Assembly: GCA_050178915.1 (NCBI GenBank)
Contig: JBFXFO010000033.1
Span: forward strand, 1 to 29,214
DNA length: 29,214 bases
DNA from: JBFXAF01 sp050178915
Lineage (GTDB): Bacteria; Pseudomonadota; Alphaproteobacteria; Rhizobiales; Rhizobiaceae
Direction: 5' to 3'
A program made the position numbers and the translations under genes. Position 1 is the stretch's first letter. Each line of letters begins with the position of its first letter. The notes beneath the pieces are model-generated. The model was given only the letters and a program-made list of their open reading frames with translations. It did not search any database and was not told the DNA's origin. This document shows, piece after piece, positions 23,984 through 29,214 of the stretch.

Positions 23984-24573
23984 TTGACCGGCGCCAGCGC
24001 GTTGGCCTGCACCGGCGGGGCTTGCGGCCGGTTCACCAGCGCCTGCGCCAGCGCCAGGTTCACCACTTCGGCGAGTTCGCGCCCGGAGCGGTTCTCGGCG
24101 TCCCGCTCGGCCCGCATGTTGGCGAATTCCTGCCGCGGCACGTCGTAGGACGCTGTGACCTGTCGACTGCCCGACACGATCTGCGCGCCCGTGCTGATCT
24201 CGGTCAGAACATAGTATGCGTAGAGCGTGATCGTCGACGACGACGGCTCGTTCTTGTCAGCGATCTGAATGGCCGCTGACGACTCCTGGCCCCGGCTGAC
24301 GTTCAGGTCGAGCGCGTAACGCGCATTGGCCGGCTCGCCCTGGCCACGGTTCAGCAGGAAGATCAGGTGATTTCGCACTTCCTGCCCATAGCGGGTGGCC
24401 GGCGCCTTGATCTTGATCGAGGAGAGATCGGCGGAAACCGGCGCGCCGGTGGCCATGATTGGCGCGCTGGAATAGAGCGGGCGCACCGTGCAGGCGGGCA
24501 GCACCATCGCCGCGACGGCGAGGCCTGCGACAAGTCGCGCTCGCATCCGGGCGTTCCGCTCAGGCAACGACAT
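23980..24573 (-). CDS. lptE: LPS-assembly lipoprotein LptE
   Basis: Outer-membrane lipoprotein that plugs the LptD barrel and delivers lipopolysaccharide to the cell surface. The 197-residue product has a signal peptide and lipobox (VLPAC, lipid-bearing Cys28) followed by TVRPLYSS. The LptE-like region contains YGQEVRNHLIFLLNRG and SYDVPRQEFANMRAERDAE, then a proline-rich tail. The ATG at 24573 overlaps the end of leuS by 14 bases and is preceded by AGAGGA with good spacing; an ATG at 24546 is the alternative. The leuS-lptE order is typical of Alphaproteobacteria, where holA usually follows. Here the next gene downstream is a convergent hydratase, and holA is not in the window. Confidence 0.88.
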   Translation of the reverse strand: MSLPERNARMRARLVAGLAVAAMVLPACTVRPLYSSAPIMATGAPVSADLSSIKIKAPATRYGQEVRNHLIFLLNRGQGEPANARYALDLNVSRGQESSAAIQIADKNEPSSSTITLYAYYVLTEISTGAQIVSGSRQVTASYDVPRQEFANMRAERDAENRSGRELAEVVNLALAQALVNRPQAPPVQANALAPVN

Positions 24574-27193
24574 TCACGATCCTCTGCGGCACCACGATCA
24601 CCTTGCGCGGCGGCTTGCCTTCGAGTGCCTTCTGCACCGATTCGAGCGCCAGCGCGGCCTTCTCGACCGCAGCTTGGTCCGCGTCGCGGGCGATCGTCAA
24701 GTCGCCGCGCTTCTTGCCGTTGACCTGCACCGGGTAGACGATCTCGTTGTCGACGGTCAGCGCCGCGTCAAACGCCGGCCATGGCTGCTCGGCGGCGAAC
24801 CCCTTGCCGCCCAGCACCTGCCAGCATTCCTCGGCGAGGTGCGGCGTCATCGGCGCGATCATGCCGAGCAGGAAGTCGAGCGCCTGCCGGAGCGCGCCTG
24901 CCGTCGCCGCATCGGCCTTGCCGGCGATCACGGCGGCCGCCGGAGCATGGATCGTGTTGACCAGTTCGTAGAGGCGGGCAACCGCCTTGTTGAAGGCGAG
25001 CTTCCCGATGTCGTCGGTCACCGCCTTCAGTGCCTTGTGCGCCGCCTTGGAGAGCGCGCCGGCCTCACCGTCGGCCGCTGCCGCCGGCTGAACGCCTGCC
25101 AGATGCGGCGCCACCTCGGAGACGATGCGCCAGACACGCTGCACGAAGCGGTGCGCACCCTCGACGCCTGATTCGGTCCAGATCACGTCGCGGTCGGGCG
25201 GCGAGTCGGACAGCATGAACCAGCGTGCCGTATCGGCGCCGTAGCCGGCGATGATGTCGTCCGGATCGACGACATTCTTCTTCGACTTCGACATCTTCTC
25301 GATCGGGCCGATCTCGATCTCCGAGCCATCGGTCAGCAGGGTCGCGCGGCGCTTGCCGTCGTTCTCCTCGACCTCCACCTCGGCCGGCATGATCCAGCCC
25401 TGCGGGCCGCGATAGGTCTCGTGCACCACCATGCCCTGCGTGAACATGCCGGCGAACGGCTCGGCCACCTCGTTCAGATGGCCGGTCGCCTTCATGGCTC
25501 GGGCGAAGAAGCGCGAATAGAGCAGGTGCAGGATCGCGTGCTCGACGCCGCCGATATACTGATTGACCGGCAGCCAGCCCTGCGGCCCGTCGACCACCGA
25601 CAGCGTGGTCGGGCTCTGCTCGTTCCAAGGGTCGGTGAAGCGGGCGAAATACCAGGACGAGTCGACGAACGTGTCCATGGTGTCGGTGTCACGCCGCGCA
25701 TCTTTGCCGCATTCGGGGCACTTCGCGTGCTTCCATGTCGGGTGATGGTCGAGCGGGTTGCCGGGCTTCTCGAAGCTGACCTCGTCGGGCAGCAGCACCG
25801 GCAGATCCCTGTCCGGCACCGGCACCGCGCCGCAAGCCTCGCAGTGGATGACCGGGATCGGGCACCCCCAGTAGCGCTGACGCGAGATCAGCCAGTCGCG
25901 CAGGCGGAACTGCACCTTGCGCTCGCCCTGCGGACGGCCGCTGACGGTCACGCCGGCGAGCCGCGTCGCGATTTCGTCAAAGGCCTGCGCCGGCTTCATG
26001 CCGTCGAGGAAACGCGAATTGATCATCACGCCGTCATCGACATACGCCTCTTCCAGCACCTGGAAGGTCTTGGCGTCGGCATCGTCCGGCATCACCACCG
26101 GAATCACCGGCAGCCCGTACTTGTTGGCGAAGTCGAGGTCGCGCTGGTCGCCGGACGGGCAGCCGAAGATGGCGCCCGTGCCGTACTCCATCAGCACGAA
26201 ATTCGCGACATAGACCGGCAGCGTCCAGTTCGCGTCGAACGGGTGCACGACGCGGATGCCGGTGTCGAAGCCCAGCTTCTCCGCCGTCTCCAGTTCGGCC
26301 GCCGAGGTGCCGCGATGGCGGATCCCGTCGATGAATTCGGACAGCGCCGGATTCTTCGTCGCAGCCGCGCGCGCCAGCGGGTGATCGGCGGCGATCGCCA
26401 TGAAGGAAGCGCCGAAAATCGTGTCGGGGCGCGTCGTGTAGACCTCGAGCTCGGTCTCGCTCCCCGGTGCCGTACCGCTGGCGATCTGCCAGCGCAGAAG
26501 CAGACCCTCGGAGCGGCCGATCCAGTTCTCCTGCATCAGCCGGACCTTGTCCGGCCAGCGGTCGAGCGTGCCGAGGCTGGCGAGCAGGTCCTCGCTCATC
26601 TTCGTGATCTTGAAGAACCACTGCGTCAGGTCGCGCAGTTCGACCGGCGCGCCGGAGCGCCAGCCCTTGCCGTCGATCACCTGCTCGTTGGCGAGCACCG
26701 TCATGTCGACGGGATCCCAGTTGACCTTCGCCGACCTGCGCTCGACCAGTCCGCCGCGCCAGAAGTCGTTGAACATCTTCTGCTGGTGCTTGTAGTAGCT
26801 CGGGTCGCAGGTCGCGAGTTCGCGCGCCCAGTCGAGCGACAGGCCCATCGTCTTCAGCTGGCCCTTCATCGTCGCGATGTTGGCGTAGGTCCACTCGCGC
26901 GGGTTGACCCTGTTGTCGCGCGCCGCGTTCTCCGCCGGCAGCCCGAACGCGTCCCAGCCCATCGGATGCAGCACGTTGTAGCCGAGCGCGCGCATGTGCC
27001 GCGCGACCACGTCGCCCATCGTATAGTTGCGCACGTGCCCCATGTGGATGCGCCCCGACGGATACGGGAACATCTCCAGCACGTAGTATTTCGGGCGCGG
27101 GTCGTCGTTCGAGGTGGCAAACAGCTTGGCCTCGTCCCAGGCCTTTTGCCATTTCGGCTCGGTTGCGCGCGGATTGTAGCGTTCGGTTGCCAT
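24560..27193 (-). CDS. leuS: Leucyl-tRNA synthetase
   Basis: Class I aminoacyl-tRNA synthetase that charges tRNA-Leu and edits mischarged products. The 877 residues match the bacterial form. Signatures are HMGH (50-53, the HIGH motif) in PYPSGRIHMGHVRN, the CP1 editing domain (about 225-430, with VYTTRPDTIFGASFMAIA, then YGTGAIFGCPSGDQRD), two short cysteine pairs (CEACG and CPECG) of the zinc-binding insert, KMSKS (633-637), and the anticodon-binding and C-terminal regions ending VNGKKRGDL. In the editing pocket the usual GTGAVMxxPAHDxRD is GTGAIFGCPSGDQRD, a form seen in Alphaproteobacteria. The ATG at 27193 is chosen; an ATG 15 codons upstream lacks support. An 85-base gap separates it from the divergent yggS. 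Confidence 0.98.
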   Translation of the reverse strand: MATERYNPRATEPKWQKAWDEAKLFATSNDDPRPKYYVLEMFPYPSGRIHMGHVRNYTMGDVVARHMRALGYNVLHPMGWDAFGLPAENAARDNRVNPREWTYANIATMKGQLKTMGLSLDWARELATCDPSYYKHQQKMFNDFWRGGLVERRSAKVNWDPVDMTVLANEQVIDGKGWRSGAPVELRDLTQWFFKITKMSEDLLASLGTLDRWPDKVRLMQENWIGRSEGLLLRWQIASGTAPGSETELEVYTTRPDTIFGASFMAIAADHPLARAAATKNPALSEFIDGIRHRGTSAAELETAEKLGFDTGIRVVHPFDANWTLPVYVANFVLMEYGTGAIFGCPSGDQRDLDFANKYGLPVIPVVMPDDADAKTFQVLEEAYVDDGVMINSRFLDGMKPAQAFDEIATRLAGVTVSGRPQGERKVQFRLRDWLISRQRYWGCPIPVIHCEACGAVPVPDRDLPVLLPDEVSFEKPGNPLDHHPTWKHAKCPECGKDARRDTDTMDTFVDSSWYFARFTDPWNEQSPTTLSVVDGPQGWLPVNQYIGGVEHAILHLLYSRFFARAMKATGHLNEVAEPFAGMFTQGMVVHETYRGPQGWIMPAEVEVEENDGKRRATLLTDGSEIEIGPIEKMSKSKKNVVDPDDIIAGYGADTARWFMLSDSPPDRDVIWTESGVEGAHRFVQRVWRIVSEVAPHLAGVQPAAAADGEAGALSKAAHKALKAVTDDIGKLAFNKAVARLYELVNTIHAPAAAVIAGKADAATAGALRQALDFLLGMIAPMTPHLAEECWQVLGGKGFAAEQPWPAFDAALTVDNEIVYPVQVNGKKRGDLTIARDADQAAVEKAALALESVQKALEGKPPRKVIVVPQRIVNVVA

Positions 27194-27278
27194 GCCCGGT
27201 TTTTGACTTATGAAGACAAAGTTGCGGGTCTTCACCACGCTTTGGGAAACCCGTCAACTCCAAGGACTTGAGACGACG

Positions 27279-27959
27279 ATGACGGACGAACACGGCACCA
27301 GCACGGCGGTCGGCAATCTGGCGGCGGTCCGCGGCGCCATTGCCGCGGCGGAAGCCGAGGCGGGTCGTGCAGCCGGTTCGGTCGAACTTGTTGCCGTGTC
27401 CAAGACCTTCGAGGCGGAGCACATCCGGCCGGTGATCGAGGCCGGCCAGCGCGTCTTCGGCGAGAACCGCGTGCAGGAGGCTGGAGCCAAGTGGCCGGCG
27501 CTGAAGCGCGACTTTCCCGACATCGAGCTGCACCTGATCGGCCCGCTGCAGTCAAACAAGGCGAAGGATGCCGTCGCGCTGTTCGACGTCATCGAGACGG
27601 TGGACCGTGAGAAGATCGCGGCCGAGCTGGCAAAGGAGATTGCCCGGCAGGGCCGCGCGCCGAAGCTCTACGTGCAGGTGAACACTGGTTCGGAGCCGCA
27701 GAAGGCGGGCATCGAGCCGCGCGAGGCGGTGGCGTTCGTCACGCGCTGCCGCGAGGTCCATGGCCTGGCGATCGACGGGCTGATGTGCATCCCGCCTGCC
27801 GACGAGAACCCCGGCCCGCATTTCGCGCTGCTGTCGAAGCTCGCCCGCGAGGCCGGCGTCGCCATGCTCTCCATGGGCATGTCTTCGGACTTCGAGACCG
27901 CCGTCGCCTTCGGCGCCACATCGGTGCGCGTCGGATCGGCGATCTTCGGCAGCCGTTGA
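27279..27959 (+). CDS. yggS: YggS-type pyridoxal 5'-phosphate homeostasis protein
   Basis: PLP-binding, single-domain alanine-racemase-fold protein (PLPBP/YggS) that keeps free PLP and amino acid pools in balance; no catalytic activity is established. The 226 residues contain the PLP lysine (Lys42 in VAVSKTF), GENRVQEAGAKW, LHLIGPLQSNKA, YVQVNTGSEPQKAGI, GLMCIPP, and the phosphate-binding SMGMSSDFETAVAFGATSVRVGSAIFGSR. The ATG at 27279 follows AAGGA by about 12 bases; an in-frame ATG at 27210 would add 23 residues of no family pattern. It is read away from leuS, a common pairing in this group. A GC-rich hairpin follows its stop. Confidence 0.94.
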   Translation: MTDEHGTSTAVGNLAAVRGAIAAAEAEAGRAAGSVELVAVSKTFEAEHIRPVIEAGQRVFGENRVQEAGAKWPALKRDFPDIELHLIGPLQSNKAKDAVALFDVIETVDREKIAAELAKEIARQGRAPKLYVQVNTGSEPQKAGIEPREAVAFVTRCREVHGLAIDGLMCIPPADENPGPHFALLSKLAREAGVAMLSMGMSSDFETAVAFGATSVRVGSAIFGSR

Positions 27960-27967
27960 TCGGGGAC

Positions 27968-27992
27968 GGCGGCGAGCGCGACGCTCGCCGCC
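27968..27992. repeat. Perfect GC-rich hairpin after yggS
   Basis: GGCGGCGAGCG and CGCTCGCCGCC form a perfect 11-base-pair stem with a three-base loop (CGA), nine bases after the yggS stop. No T-run follows. It may act as a rho-assisted or weak terminator, or protect the 3' end of the yggS transcript. Confidence 0.55.
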
Positions 27993-28082
27993 TCCGCAGA
28001 GAAAAGTTTGCGGGCATCCTTGGCGCACCCGCCGGCGCAGCCCTATGTGCTGGGTCTCACATTCCCGTCAGGAGCACTCCCA

Positions 28083-29129
28083 ATGCGCTACAACCAGCTT
28101 GGCCGCACCGGCATGTTCGTATCCGAAATCTGCCTGGGCACGATGACCTTCGGCAAGGAAGGCGAGGCGGGCATCTGGGGCCAGATCGCCGGCGTCGAGC
28201 AGAAAGCCGCCGATGCGGTGGTGGAGCAGGCCCTCGCCGCCGGCGTCAACTTCATCGACACCGCCGACGTCTATTCCTTCGGCGCCTCTGAACGCATTCT
28301 CGGCCAGTCGCTGAAGAACCTCGGCGTCAAGCGCTCCGACGTGGTGATCGCAACCAAGACGCACGGCCAGATGGGCGCCGGTCCGAATGACCGCGGCTCC
28401 TCACGCGGCCACATCATGGATTCGGTCGAGGGCAGCCTCGAGCGCCTGCAGCTCGACCACATCGACCTTTACCAGATCCACGGCACCGACACGGTGACGC
28501 CGATCGACGAGACGCTGCGCGCCATGGACGACCTCGTGTCGCGCGGGCTCGTCCGTTACGTCGGCGTCTCCAACTGGCAGGCGTGGCGCATCGCCAAGGC
28601 GCTCGGCATTTCCGAGAGCAGGGGCTACGCCCGCTTCGAGACCATCCAGGCCTATTACTCGATCGCCGGCCGCGACCTCGAACGCGAGATCGTGCCGCTG
28701 CTCACCGAGGAGAAGCTCGGCCTCATGGTGTGGTCGCCGCTCGCCGGTGGCCTGCTCTCCGGCAAATACGGTCCCGGCGCCCCGGGCAACGGCGAGGGCC
28801 GCCGCCAGAAATTCGACTTCCCGCCGGTGAACGAGGAACGCGCCTGGCCGGCGGTGAAGATCATGCGCGAAATCGCCGCGAAGCACGGCGTCAGCGTCGC
28901 CACGGTCGCGCTGGCCTATGTGCTGGCCAAGCCCTTCGTGATGAGCGTGCTGATCGGCGCCACGACGATGGAACAGCTCGACCAGAACCTCGCCGCCACC
29001 GAGCTCACGCTCGACGCCGGCGACCTGAAGCGGCTGGACGAGGCGAGCGCGCTGCCGGCCGAATATCCCGGCTGGATGCTCGACCGCCAGGCGGGCGGAC
29101 GCCGCCCGGCGCCGTACAAGCGAAGCTAG
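28083..29129 (+). CDS. Aldo/keto reductase
   Basis: NADPH-dependent oxidoreductase with a TIM barrel, cytosolic. The catalytic tetrad is complete: Asp59 (NFIDTAD), Tyr64 (VYSFG), Lys92 (ATKTHG) and His133 (QIHGTD). The 348 residues begin MRYNQLGRTGMFVSEICLGT and end with a pattern typical of the YajO/Tas-like branch. The cofactor-binding end shows SVLIGATTMEQLDQN. The substrate is unknown. The ATG at 28083 is supported by AGGAGC seven bases upstream; a longer reading frame from 28008 adds residues with no family pattern. It is 123 bases after yggS and meets the next gene tail to tail with 22 bases between. Confidence 0.94.
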   Translation: MRYNQLGRTGMFVSEICLGTMTFGKEGEAGIWGQIAGVEQKAADAVVEQALAAGVNFIDTADVYSFGASERILGQSLKNLGVKRSDVVIATKTHGQMGAGPNDRGSSRGHIMDSVEGSLERLQLDHIDLYQIHGTDTVTPIDETLRAMDDLVSRGLVRYVGVSNWQAWRIAKALGISESRGYARFETIQAYYSIAGRDLEREIVPLLTEEKLGLMVWSPLAGGLLSGKYGPGAPGNGEGRRQKFDFPPVNEERAWPAVKIMREIAAKHGVSVATVALAYVLAKPFVMSVLIGATTMEQLDQNLAATELTLDAGDLKRLDEASALPAEYPGWMLDRQAGGRRPAPYKRS

Positions 29130-29151
29130 CGCCGCAACCGCATCCGAATGC

Positions 29152-29214
29152 TCAGTGCAGCACGATCTCCCCATCGACCTTCCGCCACTCCGTCGGCGAG
29201 ATCAGCCGGCGGTG
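29152..29214 (-). CDS. C-terminal end of a gene, possibly usg
   Basis: Only the last 20 codons and the TGA stop lie in the window, reading HRRLISPTEWRKVDGEIVLH. The ending resembles the C-terminus of the small Usg proteins of Alphaproteobacteria (R-L-I-x-P-x-E-x-R-x-V-x-G pattern), from memory of the family. The evidence is short, so the identity is tentative; that a coding end is present is fairly likely because the reading frame runs to the window edge and the spacing to the convergent reductase gene is tight. Confidence 0.45.
   Translation of the reverse strand, partial: HRRLISPTEWRKVDGEIVLH

Noticed and set aside
25421..27271. Open frame of 616 codons on the plus strand opposite leuS
   Set aside because: Mirror of the codon bias of leuS; no recognisable motif and no plausible start signal.
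27194..27278. Promoters for leuS and yggS (TTGACG and TTGACT hexamers)
   Set aside because: Each has a fair -35 hexamer but no convincing -10 at proper spacing.
1..29214. tRNA or rRNA genes, CRISPR arrays, insertion sequences or phage genes
   Set aside because: Looked for on both strands by eye; no direct repeat series, tRNA-like fold, transposase or integrase motif was found.

Overview
The window is a compact, GC-rich chromosomal segment. It most likely comes from an alphaproteobacterium of the Hyphomicrobiales/Rhizobiales, near Mesorhizobium, Aminobacter and other Phyllobacteriaceae. This is inferred from gene content and order: an F1 operon atpH-A-G-D-C without F0 genes, leuS-lptE, priA and an fsa-type aldolase beside atpH, the series rsfS-rlmH-envC-ctpA-deacetylase-rppH, and probably a C-terminal Usg fragment at the right edge. 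It is not a species identification. Nearly all DNA is coding, no gap exceeds about 250 bases, and I see no rRNA, tRNA, insertion sequence, prophage, integrase or CRISPR array.

Layout. From 1 to 3516 (minus strand), a K+/H+ antiporter is followed by phosphoglycerate kinase and a class I fructose-bisphosphate aldolase cut by the left edge. From 3695 to 6979 (plus) lie proA (proline synthesis), nadD (NAD synthesis) and an MFS transporter, ending tail to tail against an MscS-type channel. From 8085 to 13538 (plus) there are two ribosome-related genes (rsfS, rlmH), then a cell-envelope group (EnvC-like factor, carboxyl-terminal protease CtpA, divergent polysaccharide deacetylase) and the RNA pyrophosphohydrolase rppH. 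On the minus strand sodC (periplasmic Cu/Zn superoxide dismutase) meets rppH tail to tail.

From 14208 to 19516 (minus) is the F1 ATP synthase operon. It contains an unexpected small secreted four-cysteine protein gene between atpD and atpC, and ends at a strong bidirectional terminator. Upstream of it on the same strand are a four-helix membrane protein and priA. From 22512 to 23983 (plus) are a fructose-6-phosphate aldolase/transaldolase-like gene and a 2-keto-4-pentenoate hydratase-like gene, meeting lptE and leuS (minus) tail to tail. From 27279 the plus strand carries a YggS-type PLP protein and an aldo/keto reductase, and the edge holds the end of a probable usg gene.

Most of the window is core housekeeping. 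I did not find a convincing undescribed multi-gene system. The best leads are the secreted cysteine protein inside the ATP synthase operon, a UUCG-capped hairpin between pgk and the aldolase gene, the coupled envelope group with a catalytically degenerate LytM domain and a deacetylase-family protein lacking the usual acidic pair, and two convergent gene pairs that share a single CTAG as both stop codons.
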